64,000 nt of DNA. Source: Pseudomonas peli (GTDB lineage: Bacteria; Pseudomonadota; Gammaproteobacteria; Pseudomonadales; Pseudomonadaceae). Below, piece after piece: positions 56,455 to 64,000 of the stretch. The notes under the pieces were generated by a model, which had not been told where the DNA came from, did no database searches, and worked only from the letters and a program-made list of their open reading frames with translations. Each line of letters starts with the position of its first letter. The first letter of the stretch is position 1. The position numbers and the translations under genes were made by a program. Where the stretch lies: assembly GCF_900099645.1 (NCBI RefSeq), contig NZ_FMTL01000003.1, positions 481,020-545,019 on the forward strand, in the 5' to 3' direction.

Positions 56455-59321
56455 GTTCACTCGAAAGGCTCCTATCCCAGCGCCCGCGCATGATGCCGCT
56501 TGTGGTGCTGCTCTGCGGTTTGCTCGCAACGGCGGGGGCTTGGTATGGCCTGCACACTAGTCAGAAAGCGGCAGCTGAGCTGCACTTTCAGCAGCTCACT
56601 GGCGAGGTGGTAGAAGCTATCGAAAAACGCATGCAGAACCATCGACAGATTTTATTGGGTGGTGCAGGCCTGTTCGAAGCCAGTGAGTCGGTCAGTCGTG
56701 AAGACTGGCGGCACTATGTGCAGCGTCTTGACTTGGATGCTAACTATCCCGGCATCCAGGGGCTGGGCTTTAGCCAGGTAATCCGCCCTGGCCAACTGGC
56801 CGATTTTGAGGCCGATGTGCGCAGCGAGGGGTTTTCTGATTTTTCTGTGCGCCCCCCTGGCCGGCGTGAATTTTATACATCCATCCTGTTTCTGGAGCCG
56901 TTTAGTGGGCCTAACCTCGTAGCCTTCGGCTTCGATATGTACTCCGAACCCATGCGTAGAGCAGCCATGCGCCAAGCCGCTGAAACGGGTAAAGCGCAGC
57001 TCAGTGGCAAAGTGACCCTGCTACAAGACAGCACCGGACCGGCGAAGGCCGGGGTGCTGATGTACGTACCGGTTTATCGTTCAGGTCAGCCATTAACTAA
57101 CGAAAATGAGCGCTTCGACGCCTTGCGCGGGTTTGTTTACAGCCCGTACCGCGTGAGCGATTTGATGAGGGGGATTCTTGACGGACGTCAGTTGCAGATC
57201 GATTTTGCCTTGTTCTCCGGGGCCAAAGTTGATCCCGAGCAACAGCTTTTCGTCAGCGATCCGCGTGTTGAATCGGGCAATACAGCATTAAGTCACACAA
57301 CGCTGCAACTGTTTGGTCAGACTTGGACTTTGGCCTTCTACCCCCAGCCAGGTTTTTTCCAGCGCTTGAATCAGGGACAAGATCTTCTCCTGCTGCTTGG
57401 CGGCATCATTAGTGTGCTGCTGTTTTTCCTCACCCGAACACTGGCTCAGGGCCAGCAGCAAGCACTTGCGCTGGCTAGTGACATGACCGTTCAGTTGCGC
57501 AGCAGCGAGGTACGGCTGCAACGTGTACTGCAGGGCGGCCATGATGGTTGGTGGGATTTGGATATGGTGAGTGCAAGCTTTTATGCCTCGCCCCGCACGT
57601 GGCAGATGCTTGGTTATCCAGAGGAAGGACCCCAACCGCCGTTCAACGATTGGGCACAAATGGTTCATCCCGACGATCTGCCTGTGCTGCAAGACCAGCT
57701 GCAGCCCTCGCCGGGCGAAGCCGAGAAATACCTGAATCATGAATGTCGCTTATTGACGCTTGACGGCCATAGCTTGCCGGTGTTGATACGGGCGCTGATC
57801 CAGTATTCAAGTGACGGGCAGATGATGCGTGCCAGTGGCACAGCCATGGATCTCAGCGAACAGAAACGCATTGAACAACTGAAGAACGATTTTGTTTCTA
57901 CAGTCAGCCACGAACTGCGGACACCGTTGACATCTATTTCAGGCTCGCTGGGCTTGGTTAATGGCGGTGCGTTAGGGGTTGTTCCAGACTCCATGAGGCC
58001 GATGTTGGAAATCGCTCAGCAGAACAGTCAGCGCCTTAGCCATCTGATTAACGACCTGTTGGACATGGACAAGCTTGCTGCAGGCAAGCTCAGTTTCGAA
58101 CTGAGTAACTTGGCACTCGCCGCAGAGCTAGAAGAGGCCGTGAGTTGCAATCAGTCCTATGCCAGCCAGCATCAGGTAGAACTGCACCTGGACCCTATAC
58201 CGATGCTCCAAGTTAGGGCTGATGCCCTGCGCTTGCAGCAGGTGTTATCCAACTTTCTTTCAAATGCCATCAAGTTTTCCCCGTTCGGTGGTCAGGTCCG
58301 CTTGCATACGACGTTGCGTGATGGCCGTGTGCGGGTCAGCGTGACGGACCAAGGCAGTGGTATTCCCGAGCATTTCCGCAGCCATATCTTCCATAAGTTC
58401 TCTCAGGCCGAAAGTGGCGATCAACGGCAGAAAGGCGGTACTGGGCTGGGGCTCGCCATCAGCAAAGAACTGATTGAGCGCATGGGTGGTCACATCGGCT
58501 TTGACTCACAGGAGGGGCATGGCAGCACCTTTTGGTTTGAGCTGCCAGTTTTAATGACCCATACGCCAGCCCCCGATCTACAACGCCCAACTATTTTGGT
58601 TGTAGAGGATGAGGCCGATATTGCACGGCTACTGCAAATGCTGCTACAGGGGGCTGGCTACCGTGTATTGCTGGCACATAGTCTGGCCGTAGCCCGGGAG
58701 CTACTTGAGCGCGAACCGGTAGCCGCGATTACCTTGGATTTACGTATGCCAGATGGCAATGGCGTGGAGTTCATCCAGGAGTTACATCGCAATTCTAGCG
58801 CTCGTGATCTGCCTATCTTAGTGATCTCGGCTGCCAACGAACAAGGCCAGCTGAGCTTGCAGGGGGGGCTGCATGTGGTTGACTGGCTGGATAAGCCGAT
58901 TGATCCCGCGCGGCTATTGGGCGGCTTGCGTAGGGCGCTTAGTGGTATGCATGAAAAGCCACGCATTCTGCATGTTGAGGATGATGCCGACTTGCGTACG
59001 GTGATTGCCGAGCAGGGCCGCCACCTGGCGGAATTTATTGGCGTAGCCACTTTGAACGAAGCCCGTCAGCGTTTAATAGCTGGCAGTCTGGATTTGGTGT
59101 TACTGGATTTGAATTTGCCTGATGGAAGTGGTCTTGAGCTTATAGAGGAGATTCACCAACTTTGCCCTGGACTACCGATAGTGGTTCTGTCCTCTACAGA
59201 GCTGTCAACGGAACAACTAAGCCGCGTTGAAGCGGCGCTCGCAAAGTCCAGAACGGAGGCTCAAGACTTCCTTGATATTCTGGCTCGACTGTTGCCGACC
59301 AAGGAGAATGGATATGCCTGA
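56451..59321 (+). CDS. CHASE-type hybrid histidine kinase with two receiver domains
   Basis: The 956-residue protein has a membrane helix (about 15-35) and a periplasmic CHASE domain (about 65-275, YPGIQGLGFSQVIRPGQ). A second helix (about 308-328) and a PAS domain (about 345-470) follow. HisKA carries H487, then HATPase_c (GGTGLGLAISKEL). Receiver 1 has phospho-Asp D763 (TLDLRMPDGNG) and receiver 2 has D886 (LLDLNLPDGSG). It is the only kinase of the set with its own receivers, so it may gather phosphate from the others. The stop overlaps the next gene by 8 nt. Confidence 0.93.
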   Translation: MSSLERLLSQRPRMMPLVVLLCGLLATAGAWYGLHTSQKAAAELHFQQLTGEVVEAIEKRMQNHRQILLGGAGLFEASESVSREDWRHYVQRLDLDANYPGIQGLGFSQVIRPGQLADFEADVRSEGFSDFSVRPPGRREFYTSILFLEPFSGPNLVAFGFDMYSEPMRRAAMRQAAETGKAQLSGKVTLLQDSTGPAKAGVLMYVPVYRSGQPLTNENERFDALRGFVYSPYRVSDLMRGILDGRQLQIDFALFSGAKVDPEQQLFVSDPRVESGNTALSHTTLQLFGQTWTLAFYPQPGFFQRLNQGQDLLLLLGGIISVLLFFLTRTLAQGQQQALALASDMTVQLRSSEVRLQRVLQGGHDGWWDLDMVSASFYASPRTWQMLGYPEEGPQPPFNDWAQMVHPDDLPVLQDQLQPSPGEAEKYLNHECRLLTLDGHSLPVLIRALIQYSSDGQMMRASGTAMDLSEQKRIEQLKNDFVSTVSHELRTPLTSISGSLGLVNGGALGVVPDSMRPMLEIAQQNSQRLSHLINDLLDMDKLAAGKLSFELSNLALAAELEEAVSCNQSYASQHQVELHLDPIPMLQVRADALRLQQVLSNFLSNAIKFSPFGGQVRLHTTLRDGRVRVSVTDQGSGIPEHFRSHIFHKFSQAESGDQRQKGGTGLGLAISKELIERMGGHIGFDSQEGHGSTFWFELPVLMTHTPAPDLQRPTILVVEDEADIARLLQMLLQGAGYRVLLAHSLAVARELLEREPVAAITLDLRMPDGNGVEFIQELHRNSSARDLPILVISAANEQGQLSLQGGLHVVDWLDKPIDPARLLGGLRRALSGMHEKPRILHVEDDADLRTVIAEQGRHLAEFIGVATLNEARQRLIAGSLDLVLLDLNLPDGSGLELIEEIHQLCPGLPIVVLSSTELSTEQLSRVEAALAKSRTEAQDFLDILARLLPTKENGYA

Positions 59322-59700
59322 CCTCAAACGAATTCTTCATGTCGAGGATGACCCATCCATCCAGGCAGTCGCCAAGGTGGCACTGGAAGCGGTCGGTGGC
59401 TTTACGGTGTTGAGCTGTAGTTGTGGTCAGGATGCCCTCGACCAAGTTGAAGGATTTGCTCCTGATTTTATTCTGCTGGATGTCATGATGCCGGGTATGG
59501 ATGGCCCGCAAACACTTCAGGAACTTGGCAGGATGGTCGACATCACGCAGATCCCTGTTGCCTTTATGACGGCCAAGGTTCAGCCAAATGAGATAGAGCA
59601 CTATCGGAGTCTTGGTGCGCGTGACGTCATCATCAAGCCTTTTGATCCGATGCAGCTGGCGACTCAAATTCGTGCAATTTGGAGTCAGTCTCGTGGATAA
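59314..59700 (+). CDS. Single-domain response regulator
   Basis: The 128-residue stand-alone receiver has the acidic pair in VEDDPSIQ, phospho-Asp D56 (FILLDVMMPGMDG), a Thr in FMTAKV and Lys in IIKPFDP. AAGGAG 7 nt upstream fixes the ATG at 59314, 8 nt inside the preceding kinase gene. It is likely a phosphate shuttle to an Hpt, or a direct effector of another protein. Confidence 0.92.
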   Translation: MPDLKRILHVEDDPSIQAVAKVALEAVGGFTVLSCSCGQDALDQVEGFAPDFILLDVMMPGMDGPQTLQELGRMVDITQIPVAFMTAKVQPNEIEHYRSLGARDVIIKPFDPMQLATQIRAIWSQSRG

Positions 59701-61351
59701 ACGACAACAGCAAATGGCGGATTTGCAGGCGCATCTGCAACAACTGGGTGAGCAGTTCTCACAGCGATTACGCGAAGAACTGCCGCAATTGGCAGATAAA
59801 GCGTTGCAGCTACAGGCGTGCGCCGACCCGAGCGAGCAACTGCAGCGGTTAACTGAGCTGCGCGATCACTTACACAAGCTTGCAGGCAGTGCTGGGACTT
59901 TCGGTTTCAGTGACCTGGGTGCCCGTGCCAGGTTGCTGGAGCAGCAGACGCAACAATGGCTTAGCAGTTTGGAGCTTCAGCGGCAAGGTTTGCAGGGGCT
60001 GGTAAACGAACTACAGCAACTGGCTAGTGTTGAGCAGGTTTCTCAAGCTTCAGTCGCACCTGTGTTAAAAACGCCCAGTGTTGGGGCTAATCGCGATGGT
60101 GCTTACAGGGTTTATATTCTCGAAGATGAGCTGAAGGTTGGCGACGTTATCCGCTTAACACTTAATACCTTCGGCTATCAGGCATCACATTTCCTAACCA
60201 CCGCTGCACTCGATGCGGCCTTGGTTGAACAGCTGCCGGACGCACTGATCATTGATGTTAATTTAGGCGACAGCCAACAGACAGGATTGGATTACGCAGC
60301 AGCACTGCAGCAGCGCTTAGAGCACTCATTGCCGCTTCTGGTACTTACCACCCAGAACGATTTTTACACCCAATTACAAGCTGCGCGCATTGGTGCAATG
60401 GGGTTCTTCAGCAAACCTGTTGACGTGGCCAAGCTGGAAAATCGCCTGGAGCGATGTTTCAACCAGCAGAGTGGTGAGCCCTATCGAGTATTAATCGTTG
60501 ACGATGATCGCGAGTTATCCAGTCGATACCGTTTGGTGTTGAGTGGGGCCAACATGCTGGTTGAAGTCGTCAACGATCCTTTGCAATTGTTCGACGCTAT
60601 GGCCCGCTTTCATCCTGAAGTGTTGGTGCTGGACGTCAACATGCCTGGGTGTTCTGGGCCTGAGCTTGCACAGGTGGTTCGCTTCAATGACGACTGGTTG
60701 CGAGTGCCCATCATTTATCTGTCCGCTGAAACCGATATCGCGCTCCAGATGAGCGTTTTAATCAGAGCGGGGGACGACTTTGTTACCAAGCCGATTTCAG
60801 ATAACAGTCTGATAGCCACAGTTTTTGCCCGCGCCCAACGCGCTCGCCTGCTCAGTAACGCACTCTCCCGCGATAGCCTGACCGGGTTGCTAAAGCATGC
60901 TGATATCAAGGAGCAAGTGGCTATCGAGCAAGAGCGTGCACTACGCAGTGGTAAACCAGCCAGCGTAGTAATGCTGGATATCGATCATTTCAAGAAGGTG
61001 AACGACACCCACGGACATGCTGTTGGCGACAATGTAATACGTGCACTTGCCAACTTGTTGCGCCAACGCTTGCGTCGAGTCGACAGCCTTGGACGTTACG
61101 GCGGGGAAGAGTTCATGGCTGTGCTGCCAGATTGTAATGGCGAGCAGGCTGTGAGCATTCTTGACGAAATTCGCCAGCAGTTTTCAAGCATCAGCTTTGC
61201 TGGCGAGCAATCGGATTTTCATGTGAGCCTCAGCGCTGGCATTGCTTCTAGCCACGAGCGCACTGCTGATGAACTAATGGAAATGGCTGATCGGGCCCTG
61301 TACGCAGCAAAGAACAATGGTCGCAATCAAGTACGCCTCGCAGATGACTGA
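59693..61351 (+). CDS. Hpt-REC-REC-GGDEF diguanylate cyclase
   Basis: The 552-residue protein has an N-terminal Hpt domain with H61 (HLHKLAGSAGTFGF). Receiver 1 has D188 (LIIDVNLGD, noncanonical after the Asp), receiver 2 has D314 (VLVLDVNMPGCSG), and GGDEF (about 395-545) has active site GGEEF at 470-474. The RRVD inhibitory site lies five residues before. REC-REC-GGDEF recalls PleD; the Hpt at the front is an added phospho-input. A GTG start at 59693 with GGAG 8 nt upstream overlaps the previous gene by 8 nt; an ATG at 59714 is the alternative. This is the evident output of the operon. Confidence 0.92.
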   Translation: MDKRQQQMADLQAHLQQLGEQFSQRLREELPQLADKALQLQACADPSEQLQRLTELRDHLHKLAGSAGTFGFSDLGARARLLEQQTQQWLSSLELQRQGLQGLVNELQQLASVEQVSQASVAPVLKTPSVGANRDGAYRVYILEDELKVGDVIRLTLNTFGYQASHFLTTAALDAALVEQLPDALIIDVNLGDSQQTGLDYAAALQQRLEHSLPLLVLTTQNDFYTQLQAARIGAMGFFSKPVDVAKLENRLERCFNQQSGEPYRVLIVDDDRELSSRYRLVLSGANMLVEVVNDPLQLFDAMARFHPEVLVLDVNMPGCSGPELAQVVRFNDDWLRVPIIYLSAETDIALQMSVLIRAGDDFVTKPISDNSLIATVFARAQRARLLSNALSRDSLTGLLKHADIKEQVAIEQERALRSGKPASVVMLDIDHFKKVNDTHGHAVGDNVIRALANLLRQRLRRVDSLGRYGGEEFMAVLPDCNGEQAVSILDEIRQQFSSISFAGEQSDFHVSLSAGIASSHERTADELMEMADRALYAAKNNGRNQVRLADD

Positions 61352-61408
61352 GTGGACGGCGATGGACTCTTTTTTCATGTACCAAAGTAGGGATCCCCTA
61401 TACAGAGG

Positions 61409-62350
61409 CTAGGTACCCCTGGAGTTAGGTGCGATGGACTTGCCTGGAAGCCAGTCACGAGTGGATGCTGGAAACTCAATCCGACCAATAACTCTCCCAG
61501 CACCGTATCGCGGTGGATTCTTGGGTTTTCGCACCTTCGAAAGGTCTAGACCCTCTACCGGCCTGAGGTAGCTTTGTCGGTCTGCACCAGAACGACCATC
61601 GCCGTAGACACTGATCGACTCTGTTGACTGATGCCCCATGATGTACGCCATGGTTTCCGGGCTTTCTCCGGACGCTTTCAGAATGGAGCCGATTTGGTGT
61701 CGAAAGCTCTTCAGTGTCGGAACCTGTTTGCGCCTCGACCATAGCGTCCGTGCCTCTCGACGAAATCGATCTCGAATCGCCGTGTTAGTGCGCGGGCATT
61801 TCGACATCCTATGAGCGGCCCATTCAATCAATTTCAGAATCTTGGGTTTGTCGATCACCAGGGTTCGGTCAGCGCCACGATGCAACTCGGCGGATTTTTT
61901 GCCACCGATGATTTTCACCTGGTTTCCTGTGACAGAGATCGTGCGCATCTCACAAGGACGCACGCCTATCCAGTACGCCAGGACAAGCGAGGCGGCTTCA
62001 TCGAGATTAGCCCCGGCATGAAGGTGCTTGTACAGTGCTTTGAAGTCTTCGAAGGGGACTTTACGAATCTGTTTCAGCTTGGATTTTCGGGTCATCTTGC
62101 TATTAGGCGCTGTGACCGGATTGATCAGCTTTCTGATTGCTGTTGCTGTTGCTGTGTCGCTGTTGCCACGAGCAAGCTGATCGTTCATCAGCGAATTTTT
62201 GAGCGTGCTAAATGAGTTGGGGCAATAGTTATCTGCGCAGGCAAGCAAAGCCGCGCAGATCTGCGCCGAAGATGGATCAGCCTCGCCGCAGCGATGCTGA
62301 TAAAAATTGCGTGCTCGGGTTTGGTACCGCTTCAAGGTTGTTGGTTGCAT
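61409..62350 (-). CDS. Second tyrosine recombinase
   Basis: The 313-residue protein has a catalytic C-terminal domain with the first Arg in YWIGVRPCEMRTI. A second box reads SFRHQIGSILKASGESPE and a third MGHQSTESISVYG. The N-terminal part (TTLKRYQTRARNFYQH) is a short SAM-like binding domain. The usual His two or three residues before the second-box Arg is replaced by Lys (TLKSFRH), as in some subfamilies. MQPTTLKRY at 62350 is preferred; ATG at 62359 and TTG at 62383 also fit. It is convergent with the signalling operon. Confidence 0.8.
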   Translation of the reverse strand: MQPTTLKRYQTRARNFYQHRCGEADPSSAQICAALLACADNYCPNSFSTLKNSLMNDQLARGNSDTATATAIRKLINPVTAPNSKMTRKSKLKQIRKVPFEDFKALYKHLHAGANLDEAASLVLAYWIGVRPCEMRTISVTGNQVKIIGGKKSAELHRGADRTLVIDKPKILKLIEWAAHRMSKCPRTNTAIRDRFRREARTLWSRRKQVPTLKSFRHQIGSILKASGESPETMAYIMGHQSTESISVYGDGRSGADRQSYLRPVEGLDLSKVRKPKNPPRYGAGRVIGRIEFPASTRDWLPGKSIAPNSRGT

Positions 62351-62371
62351 GGTCGTCATCTCTTTTTGTTG

Positions 62372-62598
62372 TTTTGATGACAAAGCTAAGCCGCTGCGCG
62401 AATGGCGTTGTGTCAGTTCGGCCTGAACTGAAATGCACTACGCCTTCGCTTCGTTTTTTCTCGTTCCGTCCGAACTGCCCCAACGCCCTCTTACTCGCGC
62501 CGCGAGTAAGAGGGCGCGCTCTCACTCACGCGATACGCTTCATCTTCATTCAGCGTGCGCGTGGAGCAAAAGCGCGCGCAAGCCTTTTGTCATCAAAA
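62372..62598. repeat. Structured non-coding region bounded by a 13-bp inverted repeat
   Basis: TTTTGATGACAAA (62372-62384) and TTTGTCATCAAAA (62586-62598) are perfect complements 201 bp apart. Between them, 62484-62516 is a perfect palindrome of two 16-bp arms around one C (left arm CGCCCTCTTACTCGCG). The left repeat sits just before the recombinase start, so it may be an operator or a recombination end. Confidence 0.65.
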
Positions 62599-62871
62599 TC
62601 AAAAAGCAGCCAGCGCCTATGGCGCTGAAGGGGCGAGCTCGGTGGCACGAAGCTCGCTAGCGGAGATGCATCAAAAAACGATGCTTTCAAAAATGCTTGC
62701 CATTGGTCGAGATTTTGGTTGCGTATTTATAATATAAGTAATTGATTTATATTGTTTTTATGTCGAAATATAACTAATAAAAGCAATGCCAGTTTGGCCA
62801 TTCTTTGCGCCAGATGTGGCTGTGATGGTGACACTTCCGGCTGCTTGCGGTGCCTGATCAGGCTCTGTTAA
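62599..62871. other. Hairpin-rich then AT-rich spacer with no gene
   Basis: Short hairpins occur at 62611-62627 (CAGCGCC / GGCGCTG) and 62633-62657 (GCGAGCT / AGCTCGC). A strongly AT-rich stretch follows at about 62715-62790. I see no coding sequence. The AT-rich stretch directly precedes the 32-bp array. Confidence 0.5.
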
Positions 62872-62878
62872 TGCCGCA

Positions 62879-63125
62879 TGCGGCACAGTAAGTGTGTCGC
62901 AAACCGCAGCTGCGACATGCTGGCTGTATCGCAGCTACCTGCATGCGACATGGTCAGCGTATCGCAGCGCGTGTTGGCGACAGACTCGGTGTATCGCACC
63001 GTTGCCCGACGACACTCCCAGAGAGTCGCAAATCGAGTCTGCGACATGCGGGGGTATCGCGGCTAGCGCATGCGACACAAGATACTTATCGCGGCGCGAG
63101 CTTGCGACACGCCCAGGATGTCGCT
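62879..63125. repeat. Array of eight 32-bp units, sixteen alternating 7-bp half-sites
   Basis: Each unit is TGCGACA, 9 bp variable, TRTCGCA, 9 bp variable. Left half-sites begin at 62879, 62911, 62944, 62976, 63008, 63040, 63071 and 63103 (spacing 31-33). Right half-sites begin 15 or 16 bp after each. The two half-site types are inverted copies, so every 16 bp the motif reappears in the opposite orientation. The 9-bp intervals are unrelated in sequence. A TGCCGCATGCGGCA palindrome opens the array at 62872. Open frames through it (repeated CDM and VSQ) drift because 32 is not a multiple of three, so it is not coding. Confidence 0.85.
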
Positions 63126-63557
63126 GTTAGGCTATGTCATCGGGGCAAACAGCTTTCGTGCGGATGGGGCTGTCTGTTGCTATTGCCAATATGCAATTGC
63201 ACTCATCTGACCAGCCATTTGCACTCATTTGCTCGCCTGAGCACCTAGGAAGAGTCCGTCACGACAGGCGGCAACCGGCCAAAAGCAGCCGCTCGGATAT
63301 CTCTGCAAAAGCTGGGCTCTTCACTCGACGAAGAAATCGAGCCGTGTTGAGATCTGTGTCTATACTTTGACTGTTCAAAAATCTGGTTTAGCTCTTGGGT
63401 TATGGTGCATTTGTCATGCAGTTCTACTGAAGCTGGAGCATCGATTTTGCCTGGCTAGCATCACACAGAAACCATATTTCTAATGGGCAAACAGTCATTT
63501 TTTGGACCGCAGCGATATCGATGGATCTCATGAAAGCCAAAAATAAGGAATAGCTAT
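63126..63557. other. 432-bp interval without a recognised gene
   Basis: Between the array and the YegP-type gene I see only a short direct repeat (TTGCACTCAT near 63195 and again near 63218) and no convincing coding frame or terminator. Confidence 0.4.
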
Positions 63558-63893
63558 ATGTCTGGGACGTTTGAAATATACAACGACAAAGCGGGTGAAT
63601 TTCGTTTTCGGCTCAAAGCCAACAATGGCCAAGCAATTCTGGCCAGCGAGGGCTACAAGGATAAGTCTGGATGTCTAAATGGAGTCGAGTCAGTCAAAAA
63701 AAATGCGCCTGATGATGCACGCTACGAGCGTAAGGCCAGCGGGGCTGACAAGTTTATGTTCAACCTTAAGGCGGGTAATCACCAAGTAGTCGGGACGAGC
63801 CAGTCATATGCCTCCGAAGCCTCACGCGACAAGGGTATCGAGTCGGTGAAAAACCACGCACCCGACGCTAAGGTTGTTGAGGTGGGCAATTAA
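63558..63893 (+). CDS. YegP-family (DUF1508) small protein
   Basis: The 111-residue protein has two tandem DUF1508 repeats. The first is FEIYNDKAGEFRFRLKANNG and ILASEGYKDKSGCLNGVESV; the second is DKFMFNLKAGNHQVVGTSQS and DKGIESVKNHAPD. AAGGAA lies 7 nt before the ATG. The family is common in Proteobacteria and its function is unknown. It is intact and is the last gene in the window. Confidence 0.92.
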   Translation: MSGTFEIYNDKAGEFRFRLKANNGQAILASEGYKDKSGCLNGVESVKKNAPDDARYERKASGADKFMFNLKAGNHQVVGTSQSYASEASRDKGIESVKNHAPDAKVVEVGN

Positions 63894-64000
63894 TCGCTTC
63901 AGTCTGTTCAAAATCACTTGGGCATTTCGTTGAGATGGGCGGCTGAGTATTCTTAATAGCCGCTTTTCCCTGCTCGGATGTGATCGACCGCTTCTGGCCG

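Noticed and set aside
62879..63125. CRISPR array
   Set aside because: Repeats are only 7 bp with 9-bp intervals and alternate in orientation; CRISPR repeats are longer, direct and flanked by 25-40-nt spacers. No cas genes are present.
62878..63248. Open frames through the array (62878-63066, 62892-63248, 62894-63130) as genes
   Set aside because: They overlap each other, arise from the 32-bp repeat shifting frame, and have no ribosome sites.

Overview
This window looks like a Pseudomonas chromosome, probably of the P. alcaligenes / P. mendocina / P. peli sort. I infer this from gene content and order (glcB, GNAT, gcvR-like, rarD, srkA, comF, then bioB-F-H-C-D and a block of long FadE-type acyl-CoA dehydrogenases), the GC-rich codon use, a PsrA box and Pseudomonas-type REP palindromes. 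No rRNA or intact tRNA is present.

Left part (1-42.4 kb): ordinary core genome. It holds the end of a DUF294 gene; a minus-strand set encoding a chemoreceptor, a porin and a small phosphate-binding-like protein; malate synthase G; biotin synthesis; three FadE-type dehydrogenases with an interleaved diguanylate cyclase; an EndA-like nuclease; a TetR / hydrolase / thioesterase operon; lemA with an M48 protease; a LysR regulator, a polyamine-binding protein and an agmatinase; a GntP permease and CoA-transferase under a sigma-54 activator (a -24/-12 promoter and two upstream activator sites are visible); tyrS; a GGDEF protein; and a damaged EAL gene.

Right part (42.4 kb to the end): an integrative element. 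Its left boundary is a 45-bp 3' fragment of tRNA-Met(CAT) beside a tyrosine integrase and an AlpA-type regulator. The cargo is dominated by signalling: a 5'-truncated GGDEF-EAL protein, an orphan Hpt protein, then a compact run from 46.9 to 61.35 kb. That run encodes REC-HDOD, four histidine kinases, a single-domain receiver and an Hpt-REC-REC-GGDEF protein. Six genes are coupled by 4- or 8-nt overlaps. I infer a multi-input phosphorelay that ends in c-di-GMP synthesis. A second tyrosine recombinase faces the end of this run.

Beyond it, 62.37-63.56 kb is non-coding and highly structured: a 13-bp inverted repeat, a perfect 33-bp palindrome, an AT-rich stretch, and a striking array of sixteen 7-bp half-sites of alternating orientation spaced every 16 bp (eight 32-bp units). 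I do not recognise this array as a described family. The window ends with a small YegP/DUF1508 protein. The far end of the island, with the intact tRNA-Met, must lie outside the window.
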